Assembly (NCBI GenBank): GCA_017465085.1
Contig: JAFTWW010000006.1
Coordinates: 1 to 40,779 of the forward strand
Source of the DNA: Clostridia bacterium
Lineage (GTDB): Bacteria; Bacillota; Clostridia; Oscillospirales; Acutalibacteraceae
Reading direction: 5' to 3'
Length of the DNA stretch: 40,779 bases
Shown here: positions 1 to 7,681 of the stretch, one piece after another
How the letters are laid out: every line of letters begins with the position of its first letter
How positions within the stretch are numbered: position 1 is the first letter of the stretch
The notes under the pieces: generated by a model
The model's database searches: none
What the model was told of the DNA's origin: nothing
Seen by the model: the letters and a program-made list of their open reading frames with translations, nothing else
Translations under genes and position numbers: made by a program

Positions 1-60
1 ATTCTCTCCCTCCGTCTTTTGCTTCGCAAAATCCACCTCCCTCATCAGATGGAGGCATAG
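1..60. repeat. Dispersed GC-rich intergenic repeat (copy 1)
   Basis: The segment carries facing CCTCC/GGAGG runs and a small TTTTGC-TTC-GCAAAA hairpin. Its reverse complement shares a run of about 33 bases with the element near 34690-34720 (from GGGAGGTGG through GCGAAGCAAAAGACGGAGGG), so it belongs to a repeat family present at least twice here. It continues beyond the left edge. No coding potential is seen. Confidence 0.7.
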
Positions 61-102
61 GCTCATTTAACGTTTTTATTGTTCATCGGTTAACCTCTTT
101 TG

Positions 103-180
103 AACCACGCGACTATCGCGTGGTTTTCGTTATACAAAAAGAGCGTTTGGAAATTTCCAAACGCTCTTTCGTTTTTATTA
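103..180. terminator. Tandem hairpin terminators, usable from both strands
   Basis: Two perfect hairpins lie in tandem. The first (103-125) has stem AACCACGCGA with loop CTA and is followed by a T-rich run on the plus strand. The second (138-169) has stem AAAGAGCGTTTGG around AAATTT and is flanked by T runs on both sides. On the minus strand the second one directly follows the stop of the P-loop ATPase gene and is its likely terminator. Confidence 0.8.
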
Positions 181-182
181 AC

Positions 183-590
183 TCAGCACTTCTCGGCTAT
201 CTCAAAGATCCTTGCGGGAAGGTCTGCCTCATCGCAGGATACGGTGAAGGTGAACTCAACATCATCAATTTTAGCAACACGGGCCAAGAAATCTGCAAGC
301 TCATCATAATTGCGGGTGCCGATGCGAAGGGTAGCATCGCCAAAGATGTGGGTAACATCGTGGTTGCCCGATTTAACGCCTGCAAGTAATCCGTAATACT
401 CGCCGTAGCCGCTGATGCCGAAGGCATCGGAATCAATTAGTCTTGCCTTATGAGTTACGGAATAGGTAAGGGTATCACCCTTTTCAACGCAGACAACGTT
501 TCCAAGGCTCTTCTCAGTGGCGGCGTTAACCATATCCACTAGCTTCTTAGTTTTGCCCGAACCCTTTTTTCCGATAATGAGTTTGATCAT
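183..590 (-). CDS. Small P-loop ATP-binding protein
   Basis: A protein of about 135 residues that opens with a Walker A motif, GKKGSGKT, at residues 6-13. It resembles the short ATP-binding proteins of Firmicutes sometimes annotated as PilT-like; their role is unknown, and no transmembrane segment or second enzyme domain is visible. The ATG at 590 is preferred to the one at 599, because the AAGGAG ribosome-binding site touches the upstream ATG but lies about 10 bases before the second. The gene follows pgi in the same direction after a 52-base gap that holds only a small ACCGCA/TGCGGT hairpin, so co-transcription with pgi is plausible. A strong hairpin terminator follows. Coding status is confident; the function is not known. 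Confidence 0.8.
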   Translation of the reverse strand: MIKLIIGKKGSGKTKKLVDMVNAATEKSLGNVVCVEKGDTLTYSVTHKARLIDSDAFGISGYGEYYGLLAGVKSGNHDVTHIFGDATLRIGTRNYDELADFLARVAKIDDVEFTFTVSCDEADLPARIFEIAEKC

Positions 591-642
591 AATTAACATC
601 TCCTTTATACTTATACCGCACCTGCGGTTTGTGTCCCATTTT

Positions 643-1983
643 CTATTTTGAAATTCGCTTTACAAGCTCCTCGCGAAGCTCTTCATAGCCGGGTTTGCCG
701 AGAAGGGCAAACATATTCTTTTTATAGGCTTCAACGCCGGGCTGATCAAAGGGATTAACCTTTAACACATAGCCCGATATTGCGCAGGCCTTTTCGAAGA
801 AATAAATAAGCCTGCCAAGGTTTGCTTCATCAGCCTTATCAATAGTGATAACAAGGTTTGGCGCGCCGCCATCAACATGGGCGAGTATAGTGCCCTCAAA
901 GGCTTTTTCATTAACGAAGGACATTGACTTTCCTGCGAGGAAATTAAGCCCATCGCCGTTATCCTCCGCCTCCTCGATAACAATATCATCGCCGTTATCC
1001 TTGATATTAACAACGGTTTCGAACATTAGCCTTGTTCCATCCTGAATATACTGGCCCATGGAGTGAAGATCGGTTGAGAAGGTAACGGAGGCGGGGAAAA
1101 TACCCTTATTCTCCTTGCCCTCACTCTCACCGTAAAGCTGCTTAAACCACTCGGCCATCATAGTAAATCGGGGCTGATAGCTGACTAAAATCTCTACCGA
1201 TTTACCCTTTCTGTAAAACACATTGCGAAGAGCCGCATACTGATAACAGGGATTGTTATCCATATCGGGAATATCATAATCCCTTGCCGCATCGGCCGCG
1301 CCCTTCATAAGAGCATCAATATCGCCGCCTGCTACTGCTATAGGGAGAAGGCCTACTGCGGTAAGCACTGAAAATCTTCCGCCCACATCATCGGGGATAA
1401 CGAAGGTTTCGTAGCCCTTTTGATCGGCAACGGCTTTAAGGGTGCCGCGCGCCTTATCTGTGGTGCAGTAGATACGCTTTGCAGCCTCTTCCTCGCCGTA
1501 ACGCTCTTCAAGATATTTTCTGAAAACTCTGAAGGCAACTGCAGGCTCGGTGGTGGTACCCGATTTTGAAATAACGTTTACGGAAACCCTCTTGCCCTCG
1601 CAGATTTTAAGCAGATCGGAAAGCTCACTGCCCGAAATACTGTTGCCCGAGAAATAAACCTGCGGTGTATCCTTACAGGTGGAGTTATAATAACTGCCCT
1701 TCAGGAACTCGATTGCCGCTCTGGCGCCCAAATAAGAACCGCCTATGCCGATTACTATAAAAACATCGGTATCGTTCTTAATCTTTTCTGCCGCCTTCTT
1801 TATTCTTTCAAATTCATCCTTATCATAATCAAAGGGGAGGTTTATCCAGCCTAAAAAATCGTTACCGAGGCCGTTTCGCTCTTTAAGAGAAATATGAGCC
1901 GCCTCGATTTCGGGTTTTAGCGCCGAAAGCTCCTCATTTGTAAAGAAATTTTGAGAATATTTGCTGTTTAAGTTTAATGCCAT
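643..1983 (-). CDS. pgi: Glucose-6-phosphate isomerase
   Basis: Interconverts glucose-6-phosphate and fructose-6-phosphate in the cytoplasm (glycolysis and gluconeogenesis). The 446-residue length matches the short bacterial form of the family. Visible family motifs are the sugar-phosphate (SIS) loop [11 protein letters not shown] near residues 78-88, the phosphate-binding segment [10 protein letters not shown] in the middle, and the signature [16 protein letters not shown]. The ATG at 1983 has an AGGAG ribosome-binding site about 10 bases upstream. A TTGAAA/TAAAAT promoter with a 17-base spacer lies immediately before it, so the gene probably starts its own transcript, which may continue into the P-loop ATPase gene. 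Nothing is unusual in the protein. Confidence 0.97.
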   Translation of the reverse strand: MALNLNSKYSQNFFTNEELSALKPEIEAAHISLKERNGLGNDFLGWINLPFDYDKDEFERIKKAAEKIKNDTDVFIVIGIGGSYLGARAAIEFLKGSYYNSTCKDTPQVYFSGNSISGSELSDLLKICEGKRVSVNVISKSGTTTEPAVAFRVFRKYLEERYGEEEAAKRIYCTTDKARGTLKAVADQKGYETFVIPDDVGGRFSVLTAVGLLPIAVAGGDIDALMKGAADAARDYDIPDMDNNPCYQYAALRNVFYRKGKSVEILVSYQPRFTMMAEWFKQLYGESEGKENKGIFPASVTFSTDLHSMGQYIQDGTRLMFETVVNIKDNGDDIVIEEAEDNGDGLNFLAGKSMSFVNEKAFEGTILAHVDGGAPNLVITIDKADEANLGRLIYFFEKACAISGYVLKVNPFDQPGVEAYKKNMFALLGKPGYEELREELVKRISK

Positions 1984-2010
1984 AGTTAAAAATCTCCTTT
2001 TACTAATTCC

Positions 2011-2039
2011 ATTTTACTATATTTTTCCCTGCTTTTCAA
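2011..2039 (-). promoter_or_regulatory. Sigma-A type promoter of pgi
   Basis: Read on the minus strand, a TTGAAA -35 box (2034-2039) and a TAAAAT -10 box (2011-2016) are separated by 17 bases, just upstream of the pgi ribosome-binding site. Confidence 0.6.
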
Positions 2040-2094
2040 GAGTTAATGTTAAGTATTTTGATATAAATTTAATTATGGTTCAGAACAAAAAAAC

Positions 2095-3246
2095 TCAAAG
2101 GGTTACAAGGCCCGAAAGCATCCACCTTAAAGCCTGCAGATACGACATTTTCCGCACATCCTCCAAGGCTACAATATCGATGCTTCCCACCTGCTCTTCA
2201 CCTATATAAATGTCCACAGAGCCCACCTTATCCCCTTTGTTTACGGGAGCAGTTATACCCTCGTTTATAACCGTATTCTGAGTTATTTCCGAGCTTTGCG
2301 CCTTTTTAAGCAAAAGCTTTAAGGAGCCATCGGCTTTAGCCTTAAAGCTTTTCTTTACGCCGTTTTCAACCCCCACAGTAATTTCTTCGGTTTTTTCGGG
2401 CAAAATTTCACTGAAGGAATAGTTTGCAAAGCCGTAATCAAGGAGCTTTTTGGCGCCCTCAAATCTATCGTTCGAGGTATCGCCGCCCATTATAACCGCC
2501 ACAAGCTCTGTGCCATCCCGCAAAGCCGATGCCGAAAGGCAATAACCCGCCGCCGAGGTAGTGCCCGTTTTAAGCCCCGTAGTGCCTTCATAAAAACGGA
2601 CTAATCTGTTTGTATTAACAAGCTCGCTTTCCCCATCGCGCAGGGTATCCATCCAAACGGTTGTATAGCTCTTTATAAGCGGATGCTTTATAAGCTCGCA
2701 GGACATTATGGCAACATCGTGGGCGGTGGAATAGTGGTTTTCGGCATCGAGGCCTGTGCAGTTTACAAAATTCGTGTTGTTCATACCAAGGCTTTTTGCC
2801 TTCTCGTTCATCATAGCAACAAAGCCCTCTTCGCTACCTGCAACCGCCTCGCCGAGCATTACGGTAGCATCGTTTGCCGAGCCTATTACGGTGGCTTTCA
2901 GCAGGTCATCCACCGTCATTGATTCCCCCGGCTCCAGCCAAATCTGTGAGCCGCCCATAGATGCGGCGTGGTCACTGCAGGTAAGCACATCCTCCACCGT
3001 TAGCTGACCTTTATCTATGGCCTCCATGACAAGCAGAAGGGACATAATTTTGGTAATGGATGCGGGCGACAATCTTTCATCAATATTGCTTTCATATAGG
3101 ATAGTTTTGGTGTTAGGCTCCATAAGAATTGCAGATTTTGCCTTAATATCAAGGGTTTGCCCCTCGGCGCAAACCGAAACCATCCCCGACATAATCAAAA
3201 ACACAATCGATAAACCAACGCATAGCATTTTCATAAATATCTTCAT
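2095..3246 (-). CDS. dacF: D-alanyl-D-alanine carboxypeptidase (DacF/PBP5 type)
   Basis: A penicillin-binding DD-carboxypeptidase that trims the terminal D-alanine from peptidoglycan stem peptides outside the membrane. An N-terminal signal peptide (about residues 1-27, ending SVCA) is followed by the peptidase S11 domain. The catalytic motifs are SITK (Ser63, Lys66), SAN in GSANDA, and KTG in GLKTGTTSAAGYC. A PBP5-type C-terminal beta domain follows, and the protein ends in a short amphipathic helix (LQALRWMLSGLVTL) typical of the membrane anchor. The ATG at 3246 has a GGGGGA ribosome-binding site 8 bases upstream. The gene is divergent from the DUF1846 gene. DacF is the sporulation-associated paralogue in Bacillus; whether this copy is forespore-specific or a vegetative DacA cannot be told from sequence. 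Confidence 0.93.
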   Translation of the reverse strand: MKIFMKMLCVGLSIVFLIMSGMVSVCAEGQTLDIKAKSAILMEPNTKTILYESNIDERLSPASITKIMSLLLVMEAIDKGQLTVEDVLTCSDHAASMGGSQIWLEPGESMTVDDLLKATVIGSANDATVMLGEAVAGSEEGFVAMMNEKAKSLGMNNTNFVNCTGLDAENHYSTAHDVAIMSCELIKHPLIKSYTTVWMDTLRDGESELVNTNRLVRFYEGTTGLKTGTTSAAGYCLSASALRDGTELVAVIMGGDTSNDRFEGAKKLLDYGFANYSFSEILPEKTEEITVGVENGVKKSFKAKADGSLKLLLKKAQSSEITQNTVINEGITAPVNKGDKVGSVDIYIGEEQVGSIDIVALEDVRKMSYLQALRWMLSGLVTL

Positions 3247-3306
3247 AATCAGTCCCCCTATCAGTAATTGCTATGCTTAAAATACTTAAAATATTTCTCA
3301 AAAGAC

Positions 3307-3335
3307 TTGAAACGGCGCCTTTATTTTGTTATACT
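3307..3335 (+). promoter_or_regulatory. Sigma-A type promoter upstream of the DUF1846-metY-metA genes
   Basis: TTGAAA (3307-3312) and TATACT (3330-3335) are separated by 17 bases, about 60 bases before the chosen DUF1846 start. No SAM riboswitch or T-box is seen in this short leader although methionine genes lie downstream. Confidence 0.6.
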
Positions 3336-3396
3336 ATACTATGATTTGTTATACTTTAATAACTACACTGATAAAATGGCAAAGAGGTTTAATTTT

Positions 3397-4881
3397 ATGG
3401 GGAAAATAGGATTTGACAACAACGAATATATAAGACTCCAATCTCAGAAAATCAGAGATAGAATCGATATGTTCGGCGGCAAGCTTTATATGGAGTTCGG
3501 CGGCAAGCTTTTTGATGATTTTCACGCCTCCCGCGTGCTCCCTGGTTTCGAGCCCGATTCCAAGGTTAAGATGTTGCTTAACCTTAAGGATGATGCCGAA
3601 ATCGTTATAGTTATCAATGCCGATGCCATTGAGAAAAACAAACGCCGCGGCGACCTTGGAATCACCTATGACCTTGATACTCTGCGTCTTATAGATGCCT
3701 TCAGAGGTATAGGTCTGTTTGTTGGCAGTGTGGTTATTACCTGCTTTACAGGTCAGCCCTTGGCTCTCGCCTTTGAAAAGAGGCTTAAGAGCCTTGGTAT
3801 CAGCGTTTACCGCCATTATCCCATCCCAGATTATCCCTCTAACATTCCCTTGATTGTTAGTGATGAAGGCTTTGGTAAAAACGATTATATCGAAACTACC
3901 CGTAAGCTTATAGTAGTTACCGCCCCAGGCCCCGGAAGCGGCAAGATGGCAACCTGCCTTTCTCAGCTTTATCATGAGCATAAGAGGGGTATTAAATCGG
4001 GCTATGCTAAGTTTGAAACCTTCCCCATATGGAATCTCTCCTTAAAGCATCCCGTTAACGTGGCTTACGAGGCTGCCACCGCCGACCTTAACGATGTTAA
4101 TATGCTGGATCCCTTCCATCTTGAAGCCTATGGCGAAACCGCCGTTAACTATAACCGCGATATTGAGATTTTCCCCGTGCTTAATGCTATGATGGAGAGA
4201 ATTATGGGCGAATCCCCCTATAAGAGTCCCACCGATATGGGCGTTAATATGGCGGGCTTTGCCATAAAGGATAACGAAGCCGTAAAGGCCGCCGCAAATC
4301 AGGAGATTATCCGCCGTTATTACGGAGCCTTGTGCTCTGTAAGGCAGGGTATGGGCGATCAGAGTGAGGTAGCCAAAATTGAGCTTCTTATGAATCAGTT
4401 AGGCATTACGGTTGATTGCCGCCCCGTAGTTAGCGCCGCTCTTAAAAAGGCAGAGCTTACGGGCGCTCCCGCCACCGCCATTGAGCTTAGCGATGGCACC
4501 GTTATCACGGGCAAAACCTCCTCCCTTTTGGGAGCATCCTCCTCGATGCTTCTTAACACCCTGAAGGTTTTAGGCGGTATTCCCGATGATATCGAGCTTC
4601 TCTCCCCCACCATTATTGAACCTATTCAGAAAATGAAAACGGGAGTTCTTGGCAACCATAACCCCCGCCTTCATATAGATGAGCTTTTAATCGCCCTTTC
4701 TATCTGCGCCGTTACCAACGGCACCGCCAAAAAGGCTCTTGACCAGGTAGAAAAGCTTAAAGGCCTTGAAGCCCATTCAACCGTTATTTTATCCCGTGTT
4801 GATGAGCAGACCTTCAGAAAGCTTGGTGTTAATATCACCTGCGAGCCTAAATATCAGACCAAAAAGCTTTACCACGCGTAA
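3397..4881 (+). CDS. DUF1846 domain-containing protein
   Basis: A 494-residue protein of the DUF1846 family, widespread in Firmicutes and without an assigned reaction. It is recognised from the opening MGKIGFDNNEY, the segment FGGKLFDDFHASRVLPGF, and the glycine-rich TAPGPGSGKMATCLSQLYHEH near residues 170-190, a nucleotide-loop-like stretch. ATG 3397 was chosen because AGAGG lies 9 bases before it and the resulting length fits the family; the in-frame ATG at 3376 would add seven residues and lacks a better ribosome-binding site. metY starts 35 bases after the stop and metA follows, so the three probably form one transcript. A link with sulfur amino-acid metabolism is suggested by context only. 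No membrane segments are visible. Confidence 0.9.
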   Translation: MGKIGFDNNEYIRLQSQKIRDRIDMFGGKLYMEFGGKLFDDFHASRVLPGFEPDSKVKMLLNLKDDAEIVIVINADAIEKNKRRGDLGITYDLDTLRLIDAFRGIGLFVGSVVITCFTGQPLALAFEKRLKSLGISVYRHYPIPDYPSNIPLIVSDEGFGKNDYIETTRKLIVVTAPGPGSGKMATCLSQLYHEHKRGIKSGYAKFETFPIWNLSLKHPVNVAYEAATADLNDVNMLDPFHLEAYGETAVNYNRDIEIFPVLNAMMERIMGESPYKSPTDMGVNMAGFAIKDNEAVKAAANQEIIRRYYGALCSVRQGMGDQSEVAKIELLMNQLGITVDCRPVVSAALKKAELTGAPATAIELSDGTVITGKTSSLLGASSSMLLNTLKVLGGIPDDIELLSPTIIEPIQKMKTGVLGNHNPRLHIDELLIALSICAVTNGTAKKALDQVEKLKGLEAHSTVILSRVDEQTFRKLGVNITCEPKYQTKKLYHA

Positions 4882-4916
4882 AGCAATACCCTATTAACCC
4901 TATCAGGAGATGTTTT

Positions 4917-6200
4917 ATGAGCAACTACAACATTGAAACCAAATGCGTTCAGGGCGGCTACACCCCAGGTAACGGTGAGCCCAGACAGATACCCATCGTG
5001 CAGAGCACTACCTTTAAGTATGCTACCAGCGAGGATATGGGTAAGCTTTTCGACCTTGAGGCATCGGGCTATTTCTACACAAGATTACAAAATCCCACTA
5101 ATGACAGTGTGGCCGCAAAAATCTGCGATATGGAGGGCGGCACCGCCGCAATGCTTACCTCATCGGGTCAGGCAGCAAACTTCTATGCCGTTTTCAATAT
5201 TGCCACCTGCGGTGACCATGTTATTGCCTCCTCCACCATCTACGGCGGTACCTATAACCTTTTTGCCGTTACAATGAAGAAGATGGGCATTGAATTTACC
5301 TTTGTTTCTCCCGATTGCACCGATGAGGAGTTAGAGGCAGCCTTTAAGCCTAACACCAAGGCTGTATTCGGTGAAACCGTGGCAAACCCTGCTCTCACCG
5401 TTTTAGATATTGAAAGATTTGCAAACAAGGCTCACGCCCACGGCGTTCCCCTTATAATTGATAACACCTTTGCAACCCCCGTTAACTGCCGTCCTTTTGA
5501 GTGGGGCGCAGATATCGTTACCCACTCTACTACCAAGTATATGGATGGTCACGGCGCAGGCGTTGGCGGCTGTATAGTTGATTCGGGCAAGTTTGATTGG
5601 ACTAAGTATCCCGAAAAGTTCGAGGGTCTTTGCACCCCCGATGATAGCTACCACGGCGTTACCTATACCGAGCGTTTCGGTCTTGAGGGTGCCTTTATAA
5701 CCAAGGCTACCGCTCAGCTTATGCGCGATTTCGGCTCTATTCAATCACCTCAGAACGCCTTCATTCTTAACTTAGGTCTTGAAAGCCTGCATCTTCGTAT
5801 GAAGAAGCACTGTGAAAACGGTCTTGCTGTTCCTAAGTTCCTTAAAAGTGACGACCGCATCGCTTGGGTCTCCTACCCCGACCTTGAGGGTGACAAATAC
5901 TATGACCTTGCTAAAAAGTATTTGCCAGGCGGCTCCTGCGGCGTTGTAAGCTTTGGCGTTAAGGGTGGAAGAGCCGCGGCGGAACGCTTTATGAAGCAGC
6001 TTAAACTTGCCGCTATAGAAACACACGTAGCAGATGCGAGAACCTGCTGTCTGCACCCTGCAAGCGCCACACACCGCCAGATGAACGATGAGGAGCTGTT
6101 GGCCGCAGGCGTATCCCCCGACCTTGTTCGTTTCTCCTGCGGAATCGAAAGCAGCGAGGATCTTATCGCCGATATTAAGCAGGCGCTTGATAATATGTAA
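4917..6200 (+). CDS. metY: O-acetylhomoserine sulfhydrylase
   Basis: A PLP enzyme that condenses O-acetylhomoserine with sulfide to give homocysteine (direct sulfhydrylation route to methionine). The 427-residue length and the motifs fit the Cys/Met-metabolism PLP family of the MetY type: the N-terminal TKCVQGGYTP, the cofactor-stacking region SSGQAANFYAV, the LIIDNTFATP strand, and the PLP-lysine segment THSTTKYMDGHG. The C-terminal FSCGIESSEDLIADI is also diagnostic. The ribosome-binding site AGGAG sits 8 bases before ATG 4917. The gene lies between the DUF1846 gene and metA, whose product supplies its substrate. Cystathionine gamma-synthase is a related alternative, but the length and the MetY-like insertions favour the sulfhydrylase. 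Confidence 0.95.
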   Translation: MSNYNIETKCVQGGYTPGNGEPRQIPIVQSTTFKYATSEDMGKLFDLEASGYFYTRLQNPTNDSVAAKICDMEGGTAAMLTSSGQAANFYAVFNIATCGDHVIASSTIYGGTYNLFAVTMKKMGIEFTFVSPDCTDEELEAAFKPNTKAVFGETVANPALTVLDIERFANKAHAHGVPLIIDNTFATPVNCRPFEWGADIVTHSTTKYMDGHGAGVGGCIVDSGKFDWTKYPEKFEGLCTPDDSYHGVTYTERFGLEGAFITKATAQLMRDFGSIQSPQNAFILNLGLESLHLRMKKHCENGLAVPKFLKSDDRIAWVSYPDLEGDKYYDLAKKYLPGGSCGVVSFGVKGGRAAAERFMKQLKLAAIETHVADARTCCLHPASATHRQMNDEELLAAGVSPDLVRFSCGIESSEDLIADIKQALDNM

Positions 6201-6224
6201 AATATATAAATTGGAGGTAACGGG

Positions 6225-7151
6225 ATGCCAATCAAAATCCCCGATAATCTACCTGCCGTAAAAACACTTGCGGAGGAAAATATCTTTGTTATGACCGAAA
6301 AACGCGCCATAACTCAGGATATCCGCCCCCTTAAAATTTTACTGCTTAACCTGATGCCCAAGAAGATAGAAACCGAAACTCAGTTATCCCGTCTTCTCGG
6401 AAACTCACCCTTGCAGGTGGATTTCACCTTTATTCACACCAAAAGCCATCAATCCAAAAACACCTCGGCAGAGCACCTTTTCACCTTTTATAAAACCTTT
6501 GATGATGTTAAGAACGATACCTTTGACGGTATGATTATAACAGGCGCTCCTGTGGAGCATCTTAAATTTGAAGAGGTTGAATATTGGGAGGAGCTTTGCG
6601 AGATAATGGAGTGGACCAAAACCCACGTTCACAGCACCTTCCATATATGCTGGGGCGCTCAGGCAGGGCTTTACTACCATTACGGGATTGAAAAATACCC
6701 CCTAAATGAAAAGCTTTTCGGAGTATTTCCCCACACGGCTGATTATAAAAAATCCATCCTCTTCCGCGGCTTTGATGATACCTTTATGGTGCCTCACTCC
6801 CGCCACACCACCGTTAAGCGTGAAGATATAGAAAAGGTTGAGGAATTAAGAATACTCGCCTCTTCAAAGGAAGCGGGTATCTATGCTGTTGGAACTAAGG
6901 GCGGTAAGCAGATATTTATAACGGGCCATTCGGAATATGATGCAGGAACACTAAGGGCTGAATATCTTCGCGACTTAAACGAGGGTAAGCCCATATCCAT
7001 TCCTAAAAACTATTTCCCTGATGATAACCCCGAAAACGAGCCTCTTGTTACCTGGAGAGCCCACGCAAACCTGCTTTATACCAACTGGCTTAACTATTTT
7101 GTATATCAGACAACACCGTATGATATAAGTGAGATTAAGAATAAGAAATAA
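6225..7151 (+). CDS. metA: Homoserine O-acetyltransferase (MetA family)
   Basis: Acylates homoserine in the first committed step of methionine synthesis. The 308-residue protein shows the family nucleophile Cys142 in [15 protein letters not shown], the PHSRHTTV segment, and the His/Glu pair in [10 protein letters not shown]. Residue 111 is Glu in TGAPVEHL. In this family Glu at 111 goes with acetyl-CoA use and Gly with succinyl-CoA use, so the enzyme is predicted to be an acetyltransferase despite the common name homoserine O-succinyltransferase. That agrees with the adjacent O-acetylhomoserine sulfhydrylase. A GGAGG ribosome-binding site lies 7 bases before the ATG. The stop codon is followed within two bases by the first hairpin of the repeat array, which would serve as the terminator. 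Confidence 0.96.
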   Translation: MPIKIPDNLPAVKTLAEENIFVMTEKRAITQDIRPLKILLLNLMPKKIETETQLSRLLGNSPLQVDFTFIHTKSHQSKNTSAEHLFTFYKTFDDVKNDTFDGMIITGAPVEHLKFEEVEYWEELCEIMEWTKTHVHSTFHICWGAQAGLYYHYGIEKYPLNEKLFGVFPHTADYKKSILFRGFDDTFMVPHSRHTTVKREDIEKVEELRILASSKEAGIYAVGTKGGKQIFITGHSEYDAGTLRAEYLRDLNEGKPISIPKNYFPDDNPENEPLVTWRAHANLLYTNWLNYFVYQTTPYDISEIKNKK

Positions 7152-7152
7152 C

Positions 7153-7260
7153 AAAATAAATCCCGCGAGGGATTTATTTTATTTCACGTTTGGGCAAACC
7201 CAAATATTTCACAATTCCGAGCGGAATTATTTCACGTTTTGCCGTAGCAAAATATTTCAC
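7153..7260 (+). repeat. Hairpin array, left copy, flanking the nuclease island
   Basis: Four different short palindromes are separated by a constant linker ATTTCAC. In order: stem AAAATAAATCCC with loop GCGA (7153-7180); TTTGGG with loop CAAA (7189-7204); AATTCC with loop GAGC (7213-7228); TTTTGC with loop CGTA (7237-7252). A linker follows each one. The first hairpin doubles as the metA terminator. The whole unit recurs in inverted orientation at 9291-9398. Confidence 0.9.
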
Positions 7261-7266
7261 TTTGAT

Positions 7267-7315
7267 AAAGAACGCCACAGATTCAAGTCTGAATCTGTGG
7301 CGTTCTTTTATTTTT
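7267..7315. terminator. Long perfect hairpin closing the island transcript
   Basis: An 18-bp perfect stem (AAAGAACGCCACAGATTC, 7267-7284, pairing with 7291-7308) has a six-base loop AAGTCT and T-rich sequence on both sides. On the minus strand it starts at the stop codon of the four-helix-bundle gene and is its terminator. On the plus strand it backs up the metA terminator. Confidence 0.85.
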
Positions 7316-7658
7316 GCAGGTTGTTTTTTGCTGTGTTAATAGAAGCAACTAGCATGCGACGGATGGTTCTGCATTGATTATATAAATCCTTTACGGTTTT
7401 TTCGTCAACCAACTCGGATTTTACGAACAATTCTAACCAATACTCCGTTTCATAACATTCTTTTAATGAGATTTGAAGTTTTGATATGAAATCGACCTTG
7501 CTGTGAGCATAGTTAGCTTCGTGTATATTTGCTCCAATAGAGGTCGATGAGCGTTCGAGCTGGTTAGTTAAAGAATAGTGACCTTTGATTGATTCGCCCA
7601 ATTTAATAATTTTAACAGCAAAATCGGTTGATAAATCTCTAAGTTTTGATTCAGCCAA
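7308..7658 (-). CDS. Four-helix-bundle protein (23S rRNA IVP / S23 family)
   Basis: A protein of 116 residues with the family signature SSTSIGANIHEANYA followed by SKVDFISKLQISLKEC and ETEYWLELF. Relatives are encoded in 23S rRNA intervening sequences, and related small bundles (Avd) accompany diversity-generating retroelements. They are thought to form ring-like oligomers that bind nucleic acid; no catalytic activity is known. The start is probably TTG at 7658, because AGGCGGTGA lies a few bases before it. A GTG at 7667 is also in frame but overlaps the ribosome-binding site. The gene begins 14-23 bases after the stop of the SAP-nuclease gene, so the two are one transcription unit. Both are more AT-rich than the surrounding chromosome. 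The stop codon overlaps the terminator hairpin. Confidence 0.9.
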   Translation of the reverse strand: MAESKLRDLSTDFAVKIIKLGESIKGHYSLTNQLERSSTSIGANIHEANYAHSKVDFISKLQISLKECYETEYWLELFVKSELVDEKTVKDLYNQCRTIRRMLVASINTAKNNLQK

Positions 7659-7681
7659 AAAAATCACCGCCTGTTGTAGAG

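Noticed and set aside
3247-3396. A SAM riboswitch or Met T-box upstream of the DUF1846-metY-metA genes
   Set aside because: The space between divergent promoters is too short, and no conserved riboswitch core or GGTACCGCG motif is visible.
7153-7260. Hairpin arrays as a CRISPR array
   Set aside because: The constant unit is only 7-8 bases and the intervening sequences are short palindromes; no cas genes are near.
7308-7658. The four-helix-bundle gene as part of a diversity-generating retroelement or an rRNA intervening sequence
   Set aside because: No reverse transcriptase, template or variable repeat pair, and no rRNA sequence, is present nearby.
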